NCBI GenBank assembly: GCA_007130355.1
Contig: SLSQ01000261.1
Span: 1 to 15,110, forward strand
Direction of reading: 5' to 3'
Source: Trueperaceae bacterium
GTDB taxonomy: Bacteria; Deinococcota; Deinococci; Deinococcales; Trueperaceae
DNA: 15,110 bases
The first letter of the stretch is position 1; each line of letters starts with the position of its first letter. The notes under the pieces are model-generated. The model was given only the letters and a program-made list of their open reading frames with translations. It was not told the origin of the DNA and made no database searches. Shown piece by piece: positions 5,335 through 12,582 of this stretch. The translations under genes were made by a program, and so were the position numbers.

Positions 5335-6953
5335 ACGCCCCAGACCTCCCGGAGAGCGTCGCACGTCTCCCCCAACGTGGCGCGCGCACGGAGGGCGTCC
5401 CGGATCGGCTCGACCCACGGCCCGTCGGCCCGGGCGGCCCGCCGCAACGCATCGAGCGCGTCCGACGCGGCCACCCCGTCCCGCGCCTCGCGGAAGCGGC
5501 GCAGCTCCTCGGTGCGCCGCGTCGCCAGCTCCGGATCGGGCGCCCACGGCGCCGCCTCGGGGGCGGCGGTCTCGGCGACGAACCGGTTCACCCCGATCAC
5601 GACCCGCTCCCCCGACTCGATCGCGAGCTGGTGGGCGTACGCCGCCTCCTCGACCGACTCGTGCACGAACCCGGCCTCGAGCGCGGCGATCGCGCCGCCC
5701 CGCGCGTCGATGGCGTCGAGCAGCTCGGTCGCTTCCGCCTCGAGCGCGTCGCAGAGGTGCTCCAGGTACCAGGAGCCGCCGAGAGGATCGACGGCGTCGG
5801 CGACGCCGGTCTCGTACGCCAGCACCTGCTGGGTGCGCAGGGCGAGGCGCGCGCTCTCCTCGCTCGGAAGCCCGATCGCCTCGTCGTACGCGTTCGTGTG
5901 GAGGCTCTGCGCCCCGCCCAGCACCGCCGCCAACGCCTGGTAGGCGGTCCGGACGACGTTCACCTCCGGCTGCTGCGCCGTCAGCGTCGAGCCGCCGGTC
6001 TGCACGTGGAAGCGCAGGGCCCGGCTCTTCGGATCGCGCGCCCCGAACCGCTCGCGCATCCGCCGCTCGTACAGCCGCCGGGCCACTCGGAACTTGGCGA
6101 CCTCCTCGAACAGATCGCCGTGGCAAGCGAAGAAGAAGCTGAGGCGCGGCGCGAACGCGTCGACCTCGAGCCCGGCATGGATCGCGGCCCCGACGTACGC
6201 CTCGGCGTTCGCCAGGGTGAACGCAAGCTCCTGCGCCGCGGTCGCCCCCGCCTCGCGCAGGTGGTAGCCGCTGACGCTGACCGGATGGAACCTCGGCGTC
6301 TCGCGGGCGGCGAACCGGAACAGGTCGGCGGTGAGCCGCATCGACGGCGCCACCGGCCAGATCTGCGTGCCGCGCGCCGCGTACTCCTTGAGCACGTCGT
6401 TCTGCACGGTTCCGCGCAGGTCCCGGCCACCGACCCCCTGCTCCTCCGCCACCAGCGTCAGCAGCGCCAACAGCATCGCCGCCGGCGCGTTGATCGTCAT
6501 CGAGACCGAGGCCCGGTCGAGCGGAATACCGTCGAAGAGGGTGCGGGCGTCGTCCACGGTCGCGACCGACACGCCGACCCGGCCCACCTCGCCGGTCGCC
6601 GCCTCGGCGTCGGGGTCGAGGCCCAGCTGCGTCGGCAGATCGAACGCCACCGACAGGCCGGTCGACCCCTGTTCGAGCAGCCAGCGGTAGCGACGGTTCG
6701 TCTCCTCCGCGGTCCCGAAGCCGGCGTACTGGCGCATCGTCCACCGCCGCGTCGTGTACATCCCCTCGTGCACGCCGCGCGTGTACGGCGGTACGCCCGG
6801 CCGTCCCAGCCGCTCCTCGAGCCGCTCCGGCGGCCCGTCGAACAGGGAGCGCCGCGGGACGCCCCCCGGCGGCGTGCGGACCGCCCGGGGGCCCTCGTCC
6901 GCCCGCTCGTCGGGTCCCTTGCCTTCGGCCGGTGCGTCTCGCTCCTCGGTCAT
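5322..6953 (-). CDS. Methylmalonyl-CoA mutase, catalytic (large) subunit without B12 domain
   Basis: This 543-residue acyl-CoA mutase TIM-barrel chain interconverts methylmalonyl-CoA and succinyl-CoA, using adenosylcobalamin held by a separate small subunit. Diagnostic stretches are RRWTMRQYAGFGTAEETNRR, GLSVAFDLPTQLG, VSMTINAPA, GTVQNDVLKEY and VSGYHLREAGAT. Aligned by hand to the Propionibacterium enzyme with a constant offset of 13, Tyr76, Arg194 and His231 correspond to Y89, R207 and H244. Tyr and Arg bind the free carboxylate, which favours methylmalonyl-CoA over isobutyryl-CoA (Phe/Gln in that family). The protein ends at LREVWGVYEG, the natural domain end, so the missing cobalamin domain reflects a two-chain arrangement rather than truncation. 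ATG 6953 is chosen for its -10 motif and because upstream sequence is unlike the family. The small subunit, epimerase and MeaB chaperone are not in the window. Confidence 0.94.
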   Translation of the reverse strand: MTEERDAPAEGKGPDERADEGPRAVRTPPGGVPRRSLFDGPPERLEERLGRPGVPPYTRGVHEGMYTTRRWTMRQYAGFGTAEETNRRYRWLLEQGSTGLSVAFDLPTQLGLDPDAEAATGEVGRVGVSVATVDDARTLFDGIPLDRASVSMTINAPAAMLLALLTLVAEEQGVGGRDLRGTVQNDVLKEYAARGTQIWPVAPSMRLTADLFRFAARETPRFHPVSVSGYHLREAGATAAQELAFTLANAEAYVGAAIHAGLEVDAFAPRLSFFFACHGDLFEEVAKFRVARRLYERRMRERFGARDPKSRALRFHVQTGGSTLTAQQPEVNVVRTAYQALAAVLGGAQSLHTNAYDEAIGLPSEESARLALRTQQVLAYETGVADAVDPLGGSWYLEHLCDALEAEATELLDAIDARGGAIAALEAGFVHESVEEAAYAHQLAIESGERVVIGVNRFVAETAAPEAAPWAPDPELATRRTEELRRFREARDGVAASDALDALRRAARADGPWVEPIRDALRARATLGETCDALREVWGVYEG

Positions 6954-6959
6954 GACCGC

Positions 6960-6965
6960 ATCGTA
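6960..6965 (-). promoter_or_regulatory. Predicted leaderless -10 element of the mutase gene
   Basis: The minus strand reads TACGAT, then 6 nt, then ATG 6953. No Shine-Dalgarno is seen. It supports the shorter start over upstream in-frame starts such as one at 7178. Confidence 0.45.
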
Positions 6966-7012
6966 GCCGTACGAGGAACGGGCCGCGACCGGCGCGGCGG
7001 ACGGCGGCACGG

Positions 7013-7031
7013 TAGCCTCCCCCTCAGGAGG
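7013..7031 (+). promoter_or_regulatory. Predicted promoter and ribosome-binding site of the aldo/keto reductase
   Basis: TAGCCT (7013-7018) preceded by GG is the -10-like element. AGGAGG (7026-7031) lies 7 nt before ATG 7039. The leader would be only about 14 nt. A CCTCC at 7016-7020 is complementary to the GGAGG, but most of it would lie upstream of the transcript start. Confidence 0.5.
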
Positions 7032-7038
7032 CACGAAC

Positions 7039-7998
7039 ATGCGCACGCGACGACTCGGAACGAGCGGCCTGAAGGTCTCGACCGTGGCCTTGGGCGCCTG
7101 GACCACGTACGGAGACAGTGTGCAGGACCGGGCACGCGTCACGCAGATCGTGGAGCGTGCGCTCGAGGGCGGCGTCACCTACTTCGACAACGCCGACGTC
7201 TACGCCCGCGGCGAGGGGGAGCGGATCCTCACCGGCGTACTGCACGACCTCGGCGTGCCGCGCCACCAGCTCGTCCTGTCGAGCAAGGTCTTCTGGCCGA
7301 TGTCCGACCACCCCAACGACCGCGGTCTCAGCCGCAAGCACGTGCTCGAGTCGATCGATCGTTCGCTCGAGCGGATGGAGCTCGACCACCTCGACCTCTA
7401 CTTCGCGCACCGGTACGACCCCGAGACGCCGATGCACGAGATCGTCGAGGCGTTCAGCGACGTGGTGCGGAGCGGGCGGGCGCACTACTGGGGCACGAGC
7501 GAGTGGACCGCCGACCAGATCGCCGAGGCCCACGCCACCGCCAAGGCGTCCGGCCTGGTCGCCCCGGTCGTCGAACAGCCGAACTACTCGATGCTGCACC
7601 GGGAGCGGGTCGAGGAACGCATCGTCCCGATGGCGCGCCGGATCGGGATCGGCCTAGTGACGTTCAGTCCGCTGGCGATGGGCATGCTCAGCGGCAAGTA
7701 CGACGACGGCGTGCCGGTGGGGTCCCGCTTCGCGAACGTCCCCAAGTTCGGTGAACGGCTCCTGACCGACGTGAACCGCCGGCGCGTGCTCGCCCTCGCC
7801 GAGGTCGCGAAGGAACTCGGCGCGAGCCGGGCGCAGCTCGCGTTGGCGTGGGTGCTCCGCGAGCCGCAGGTGGCGTCGGTGATCACCGGGGCGACCGACG
7901 TGGCGCAGATCGAGGAGAACCTCGGAGCCGACGCGCTCGAGCTGTCCGACGAGGTCGTGGACCGCATCGATCGGATCCTGGCCGACGAGGAGGCGTAG
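7039..7998 (+). CDS. Aldo/keto reductase (potassium-channel beta-subunit-like)
   Basis: This 319-residue NADPH-dependent oxidoreductase has a TIM-barrel AKR fold. The catalytic tetrad is visible: Asp50 and Tyr55 in YFDNADVYARG, Lys83 in LSSKVFW, His124 in YFAHRYDPETP. The NADPH-binding C-terminal part includes TFSPLAMGMLSGKY (about 214-227) and VASVITGATDVAQIEENL near the end. The RYDPETPMHEIVEAFSDVVRSGRAHYWGTSEW region resembles the Kv-beta-like branch of bacterial AKRs that act on small aldehydes; the real substrate is unknown. A clear AGGAGG precedes the start. It is divergent from the mutase gene (85-bp gap). nnr starts 4 nt after its stop, so the two are probably co-transcribed. Confidence 0.95.
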   Translation: MRTRRLGTSGLKVSTVALGAWTTYGDSVQDRARVTQIVERALEGGVTYFDNADVYARGEGERILTGVLHDLGVPRHQLVLSSKVFWPMSDHPNDRGLSRKHVLESIDRSLERMELDHLDLYFAHRYDPETPMHEIVEAFSDVVRSGRAHYWGTSEWTADQIAEAHATAKASGLVAPVVEQPNYSMLHRERVEERIVPMARRIGIGLVTFSPLAMGMLSGKYDDGVPVGSRFANVPKFGERLLTDVNRRRVLALAEVAKELGASRAQLALAWVLREPQVASVITGATDVAQIEENLGADALELSDEVVDRIDRILADEEA

Positions 7999-8002
7999 CC
8001 GC

Positions 8003-9526
8003 GTGCACGACCCCTGTCCGGACGGAGCGCCGTTGGTGACGGCGGAGGACGTACGCGCGGCCGACGCCGCCGCGGCGCGGGCGGGGGTCGGCACCGAAAC
8101 GCTGATGGAGGCGGCCGGACGGGCGGTGGCCGAACGCGCCCTGGCCCACTGGCCGACCGCCGGTCAGGTCACGGTCGCCTGCGGTCCCGGCGACAACGGC
8201 GGCGACGGCTACGTCGCGGCCCGCTGGCTGCTGCGCGCCGGACGCCGGGTCCGGGTCGTGGCGCTACCGGACCGCAAGGCGCCGAGCGCCGCGACGGCCG
8301 CCGCTCGAGCCGCCTGGACCCGGATCGGCGAGATCGAGCCGGCCGACCCGGCGAGGCTCGAAGGGGCCGAGGCGCCGGAGCTGTGGATCGACGCCCTCTT
8401 CGGCACCGGGCTCTCCCGCCCGCTCGACGGTGCCGCCGCGGCGGTCGCCGAGCTCCTCGGCCGCGGCGCCGCACCGGTCCTTTCGGTCGACCTGCCGAGC
8501 GGCGTGGCGAGCGACGCGGCGCTGCCTCCCGGCCCGCACGTGCGGGCCGACCGGACGGTCCAGTTCGGCTGGCCCCGGATCGCCTCGGCCCTCGCTCCCG
8601 CCCGCTTCGCCTTCGGCGTCTGGGAAATGGCCGACATCGGCATCCCCGCCGGCGCGCTGCCCGACGCTCCGGCGCCCGGACGGCCGCGCCTGCTGGGGGC
8701 GCGCGAGGCGGCCGCGGCGCTGCCCGAGGTCGCCCCGGGCGACCACAAGTACCGCCGCGGCACGGTCCTGATCGTGGGGGGGAGCGAGCGCTGGTCCGGC
8801 GCGGCCGAGCTCGCCTGCCGCGGAGCCCACCGTGCCGGCGCCGGACTGGTCACGCTGGCCACGCCGGCCCCGTTCCCCGGACGCTGGCCGGAGACGATGC
8901 TGCTGCCGCTCGCTCCGGAGGCGAGCGACGCGGTCGCCCGGGCGCTCCGCGGGGTGGCGCCTCGCCACGCCCGCGCGCGCGTCCTCGGCCCGGGCCTCGA
9001 CCCCTCGTGGGCGCCGCTGCTGCCCGACCTGATCGGTGCCCACGAAGGTCCCACCGTGCTCGACGCCGGCGCCCTCCTGCCCGAACTGCGCGACGCCGTC
9101 CGCGCCCACGGCGCGTGCTGGCTCACGCCGCACGCCGGCGAGGCGGCCCGCCTTCTCGAGTCGTGCGCCTCCGACGTCGAGGCCGACCCGCTCGGCGCGA
9201 CCGCCGCGCTCGCCGGCGCCGGGCGGGCGGCGGTGGTCCTCAAGGGGGCGGGCAGCGTCGTCGGCGCGCCCGAAGGCCGCTGCTGGGCGATCCCGCGCGG
9301 GCATCCCGGGATGGCGTCGGGCGGGTCCGGCGACGTGCTGGCGGGCGTGCTCGGCGCGGTCCTGGCGGCACGTCCCGACGATCCCGTCGGGGCGGTCCTG
9401 GCCGGTACCACCCTGCACGCCGTCGCGGGCGAACGCGCGGGCGCCCGCCGCGGCTCCGGCCTGCGCGCCACGGAGATCGCGGAGCGCCTCCCCGAGGCGC
9501 GTGGTAGCCTCCTCGAATGCCTCTGA
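8003..9526 (+). CDS. nnr: Bifunctional NAD(P)H-hydrate epimerase / ADP-dependent NAD(P)H-hydrate dehydratase
   Basis: This 507-residue two-domain repair enzyme restores NADH and NADPH damaged by hydration. The N-terminal epimerase (about 12-225) has GPGDNGGDGYVAARW (61-75), DALFGTGLSRPL (130-141) and VDLPSGV (162-168). The C-terminal dehydratase of the ribokinase-like fold (about 230-505) has HKYRRGTVLIVGG (248-260), LTPHAGEAARLL (374-385) and the ADP-site motif HPGMASGGSGDVLAGVL (434-450), where family members usually begin NPGM. GTG 8003 is preceded by GAGGAGG at good spacing, the sequence being part of the 3' end of the reductase gene. A GTG at 8036 is an alternative. The last 10 bp overlap thrB, whose predicted promoter also lies inside this gene. 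Confidence 0.95.
   Translation: MHDPCPDGAPLVTAEDVRAADAAAARAGVGTETLMEAAGRAVAERALAHWPTAGQVTVACGPGDNGGDGYVAARWLLRAGRRVRVVALPDRKAPSAATAAARAAWTRIGEIEPADPARLEGAEAPELWIDALFGTGLSRPLDGAAAAVAELLGRGAAPVLSVDLPSGVASDAALPPGPHVRADRTVQFGWPRIASALAPARFAFGVWEMADIGIPAGALPDAPAPGRPRLLGAREAAAALPEVAPGDHKYRRGTVLIVGGSERWSGAAELACRGAHRAGAGLVTLATPAPFPGRWPETMLLPLAPEASDAVARALRGVAPRHARARVLGPGLDPSWAPLLPDLIGAHEGPTVLDAGALLPELRDAVRAHGACWLTPHAGEAARLLESCASDVEADPLGATAALAGAGRAAVVLKGAGSVVGAPEGRCWAIPRGHPGMASGGSGDVLAGVLGAVLAARPDDPVGAVLAGTTLHAVAGERAGARRGSGLRATEIAERLPEARGSLLECL
9505..9510 (+). promoter_or_regulatory. Predicted leaderless -10 element of thrB, inside the nnr coding region
   Basis: TGGTAGCCT carries TAGCCT with an extended -10 TG. 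Six bases later comes ATG 9517. It lies within the last codons of nnr, so thrB could be transcribed independently as well as by read-through. Confidence 0.45.
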
Positions 9527-10425
9527 CCGCCGTCGTCTCGGCCAGCAGCGCCAATCTGGGGCCCGGGTTCGACTGTCTGGGCCTCGCGGTCGATCTGAAC
9601 CTGATCGTGCGTGCGACGCCGGCCGAGCAGGACCTCTACCTCTACCGAGGCGAGGGGGCGGTCGACCCGGGCCCGAACAACCCGGTGCGCCGGGGCTTCC
9701 GCGCCGCCTTCGAAGCCTCGGGGCGCACGTCGCCGCCGGTCCGGCTCGAGGCGGAGAATCCGGTCCCGCTGACGCGCGGGCTCGGGTCCTCCTCCGCCGC
9801 GCTGGTGGCGGGCGCCATGCTCGGCGACGCCGCGGCGGGCGGGTCGCTCGGCCTGGACGGCGTGTTCCAGCTCACCGCCGATCTCGAGGGACATCCGGAC
9901 AACGTCGCGCCCGCGATCTTCGGGGGGCTCGCCGTCTGCGCCCGCGACGAGGAACGGTGGATGGCGCGGGTGCTGCCGTGGCCGCCGTCGTGGCGCCTGC
10001 TGTTCGGCGTGCCGGCGTTCGAGCTGCGCACCGATGCGGCGCGCGCGCTGCTGCCCGCTCGGGTCGACCGGGCCGAGGCGGTCCTGACCGCTGGCCGGGT
10101 GTCGTACTGGCCGTTGGCGGTCCTGCGCAACGAACCGGAGCTGCTGCGGTTCGCGTCGCGGGACGTGACGCACGAACCGTACCGACTTCCGCTCCTGCCC
10201 GGTTTCGCCGAGGCGCAGGCCGACCTGCGCGAGGCCGGTGCCTTCGCCGCCTACCTCTCCGGCGCCGGTCCGACCCTCGGCGTGGTCTGCGCGGCGTCGG
10301 ACGTCGCCGTCTGCAGCGCGATCCTGGACCGCTACGCCGGACCGGAGGGCCGTGTGATCGAGGCGTCGGTCGGTCGGGGCGCGCGCGTCAGCGGTGCGTT
10401 CGAGCCCGCAGCCGCACGACCTTGA
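9517..10425 (+). CDS. thrB: Homoserine kinase
   Basis: This 302-residue GHMP-family kinase phosphorylates homoserine, the penultimate step of threonine synthesis. The opening VSASSANLGPGFDCLGLAVDL is typical of ThrB. The ATP-binding motif PLTRGLGSSSAAL lies at 84-96, DLEGHPDNVAPAIFGGLAV at about 126-144, and the C-terminal GHMP motif YLSGAGPTLGVV near 246-258. Length is normal. The start overlaps nnr by 10 bp. thrA and thrC are not nearby, so the neighbourhood does not add to the assignment, which rests on motifs. The last 38 bp overlap the rRNA methyltransferase gene on the other strand. Confidence 0.95.
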   Translation: MPLTAVVSASSANLGPGFDCLGLAVDLNLIVRATPAEQDLYLYRGEGAVDPGPNNPVRRGFRAAFEASGRTSPPVRLEAENPVPLTRGLGSSSAALVAGAMLGDAAAGGSLGLDGVFQLTADLEGHPDNVAPAIFGGLAVCARDEERWMARVLPWPPSWRLLFGVPAFELRTDAARALLPARVDRAEAVLTAGRVSYWPLAVLRNEPELLRFASRDVTHEPYRLPLLPGFAEAQADLREAGAFAAYLSGAGPTLGVVCAASDVAVCSAILDRYAGPEGRVIEASVGRGARVSGAFEPAAARP

Positions 10426-11527
10426 ACCGGTCCGAGCGAGCCACGACGCGGACCTGCTCCGGCCCGTCGTGGCGACGTTCGTACGCGAGTGCCGCGTTCG
10501 CCACGATCCACGCCTCGCCGCCGGGCGCCAGACGGCGGGCGGCGGCGGTCACGAACGCCTGACCGAGGGCGGTCCGCACCCCGGCTCCGAGGTGGAACGG
10601 CGGGTTGACCAGCACCAGGTCGTAGCGCGCGCCGTGCGGGAGCGCACCGTCCCGGTCGCCGTGGAGCACCGTCGCCGCGGGACCGTCGGGCTGGGCGTCG
10701 ACCGTCCGGCGGCAGCTGCGGACCGCCGCGAGGTCGTCGTCGGTCGCCGTGACCACGGCGCCGCGTCGGCGCGCCCAGGCGGAGATCGGCCCCCAACCGC
10801 AGCCGAGGTCGAGGACCGTTCGGCCGTCCAGCGCGGGCGGGGCCGTGCCCTCCGGCGGGTCGGCGAGCGTCCGCAGCAGCAGCGCGGTGCCGGGATCGAG
10901 CCGTCCGCCGGCGAAGACGCCGGCTACCGCCCAGGCGGGACCGATGCCCTCCAGCTCGGCATGGGTCCAGACGCGCGCCTCGAGCTCCGCATCGCTCGGG
11001 GGTCGAGGATCCGTCATCCGCGACAGGCGGTATCCCTGGGTCTTCGCGACGACGGAGACCGCCCCGAACCAACTGCGGGCGGTGCGCTCGTAGCGCTTCG
11101 CACCGCGGTCCTTCTCGAGCAGGATCCACGCCGCGCCGTCCGACCGGAGCGCCCGGGCGGCGGCCATCAGTTCCGCTTCGACGCGGGCGCCGCCCCGTTC
11201 GGCCGGCGGGGCCAGGACGACGGCGTCGTAGGCGGCCGGGGCGGCGTCCCACGGCAGTCCGGCGCGCACCGTCCCCAGGTCCTCGGTCCGCCCCGCGCCC
11301 TCCCCCGTGGCCCGTAGGTGCTCGAGTCCGGCGGCGGACGGCTCGAGCACCGAAACCGACGCAGCCCGCGTCGCCGCCCGGGCCGGGAGTCCGAACATTC
11401 CGGACGCGTCGAGGAGGTCACCGTCCAGCTGCGCGCAGGCGTCGGTCGCCAGCCTCCACCCGGCCGGCGTCCGGGGCGCGCCCCGGACGGTGAGCGGAAG
11501 TTCGGAACGGTCGCGGGCGTCGGGCAC
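10388..11527 (-). CDS. RsmC/RlmG-type rRNA (guanine-N2) methyltransferase
   Basis: This 379-residue class I SAM-dependent methyltransferase has the duplicated-domain plan of RsmC, which methylates G1207 of 16S rRNA. The C-terminal domain is the active one: SAM motif VLDLGCGWGPIS at 238-249 and catalytic NPPFH at 308-312. The N-terminal half is a degenerate copy in which APPAE (106-110) stands where NPP(F/Y) would be, as expected of RsmC and RlmG. The choice between these two cannot be made from motifs alone. The start is GTG 11527 with TAGGGT six bases upstream. It shares a short region with the divergent tsaD promoter and converges on thrB with a 38-bp overlap. Confidence 0.88.
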   Translation of the reverse strand: MPDARDRSELPLTVRGAPRTPAGWRLATDACAQLDGDLLDASGMFGLPARAATRAASVSVLEPSAAGLEHLRATGEGAGRTEDLGTVRAGLPWDAAPAAYDAVVLAPPAERGGARVEAELMAAARALRSDGAAWILLEKDRGAKRYERTARSWFGAVSVVAKTQGYRLSRMTDPRPPSDAELEARVWTHAELEGIGPAWAVAGVFAGGRLDPGTALLLRTLADPPEGTAPPALDGRTVLDLGCGWGPISAWARRRGAVVTATDDDLAAVRSCRRTVDAQPDGPAATVLHGDRDGALPHGARYDLVLVNPPFHLGAGVRTALGQAFVTAAARRLAPGGEAWIVANAALAYERRHDGPEQVRVVARSDRFKVVRLRARTHR

Positions 11528-11533
11528 GGCCCG

Positions 11534-11539
11534 ACCCTA
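11534..11539 (-). promoter_or_regulatory. Predicted leaderless -10 element of the rRNA methyltransferase gene
   Basis: The minus strand reads GGTAGGGT, with hexamer TAGGGT, then 6 nt, then GTG 11527. No Shine-Dalgarno is present. It lies 28 bp from the opposing tsaD element. Confidence 0.4.
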
Positions 11540-11567
11540 CCCGTCCGGACGCGACCCCGGCGCGTGG

Positions 11568-11573
11568 TAGCGT
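11568..11573 (+). promoter_or_regulatory. Predicted leaderless -10 element of tsaD
   Basis: TGGTAGCGT holds TAGCGT with an extended -10 TG. Seven bases later comes GTG 11581, which is the correct start by protein comparison. No Shine-Dalgarno is present. Confidence 0.5.
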
Positions 11574-11580
11574 CGCGCCC

Positions 11581-12582
11581 GTGCGCAGACTCGTGGGCGT
11601 CGACACCTCGTGCGACGACACCGGCGTCGGGATCGTCGACGCGGGCGACGGGTCGGTCCTCGCCAACGTGGTCCTGCACCAGCACGAGACGCACGGCCCC
11701 TTCGGCGGCGTGGTGCCCGAACGGGCCAGCCGCGAGCACCTCGACCGCATCGACGACGCCTTCGCCCGCGCGCTGCAGGAGTCGGGCAGCACGCTCGGCG
11801 ACCTGGTCGGCGTGGCGGCGACGCGCGGTCCCGGCCTGGTCGGGGCGCTGCTGGTCGGGCTGTCGTGGGCGAAGGGGCTCGCGTTCGCGCGCGGCCTCCC
11901 CTTCGCCGCCGTCCACCATCTCGACGGGCACGTCGCCTCGGCCGCCGTGGACGGGATCGGTCGGGCGCTCTGCCTGATCGCCTCGGGCGGCCACACCCTG
12001 CTCCTGATCCGCGAAGCGGACGGCGCGGCCCGGCCGCTCGGCGCCAGCCGCGACGACGCCGCCGGCGAGGCGTTCGACAAGGTCGCCCGTGCCCTCGGCC
12101 TGCCGTTCCCGGGCGGGCCGGCGCTCGCCCGACTGGCGCAGGAGGGCGATCCGGACGCGTTCCCGTTCACGCCGCCGCTGCGGGGGCAGAGCGGCTACGA
12201 CTTCTCGTTCAGCGGTCTGAAGACGGCGGTCGCGACGCTGCTCGAGCGCGACCCGGAGGCGCCGGCGGCGGACGTGGCCGCCTCGTTCGAACGGACGGTG
12301 GTCCGGTCGCTCGTCGGCACGATCGCCCGAGCGGCACGCGACTTCGGTTTGGACACGGTGATCGTGGCCGGGGGCGTGGCCGCGAACGTGCGCCTCCGGG
12401 AGGCGCTCGGCACGAGCGGTCTTCGGGTCGTGCTGCCGCCCCCGCGACTGGCGACCGACAACGGCGCGATGATCGCGATGGCGGCCCGGGCGCGGCTGAC
12501 CGGTCCGGAGCCCGCGTCCGACCTCGAGGTCGACGCGGCCCCCTACCTGCCCTGGGCGGCGCGTTCCGAAGCGACCACGTAG
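11581..12582 (+). CDS. tsaD: tRNA N6-adenosine threonylcarbamoyltransferase
   Basis: This 333-residue essential enzyme of the Kae1/TsaD family transfers threonylcarbamoyl from TC-AMP to A37 of ANN-decoding tRNAs, together with TsaB and TsaE. The N-terminus MRRLVGVDTSCDDTGVGIVD closely resembles Thermus TsaD as I recall it. FGGVVPERASREHLDRI follows. The metal-binding His pair is in AVHHLDGHVAS. Then come CLIASGGHTLLL, DDAAGEAFDKVARALGL, FSFSGLKTAV and VIVAGGVAANVRLREAL, and the metal Asp is in ATDNGAMIA. Length is normal. The GTG start leaves no room for a leader if the TAGCGT hexamer is the -10. The 3' end overlaps bshA by 40 bp, tail-to-tail. TsaB and TsaE are not in the window. Confidence 0.97.
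   Translation: MRRLVGVDTSCDDTGVGIVDAGDGSVLANVVLHQHETHGPFGGVVPERASREHLDRIDDAFARALQESGSTLGDLVGVAATRGPGLVGALLVGLSWAKGLAFARGLPFAAVHHLDGHVASAAVDGIGRALCLIASGGHTLLLIREADGAARPLGASRDDAAGEAFDKVARALGLPFPGGPALARLAQEGDPDAFPFTPPLRGQSGYDFSFSGLKTAVATLLERDPEAPAADVAASFERTVVRSLVGTIARAARDFGLDTVIVAGGVAANVRLREALGTSGLRVVLPPPRLATDNGAMIAMAARARLTGPEPASDLEVDAAPYLPWAARSEATT

Noticed and set aside
4111..6744. 877-residue minus-strand frame
   Set aside because: It runs through four recognised genes in the wrong frame or strand. GC-rich DNA has few stop codons, so long spurious frames are expected.
7016..7031. Hairpin sequestering the aldo/keto reductase ribosome-binding site (CCTCC/GGAGG)
   Set aside because: If TAGCCT at 7013-7018 is the -10, transcription begins near 7025, so the upstream arm would not be in the RNA.
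4680..7754. 1024-residue plus-strand frame
   Set aside because: Arg/Pro/Gly-rich, no domains, crosses the hydrolase, the opposing mutase and the aldo/keto reductase out of frame.
8209..10173. 654-residue minus-strand frame opposite nnr and thrB
   Set aside because: Low-complexity antisense reading. Both underlying plus-strand genes have complete family motifs.
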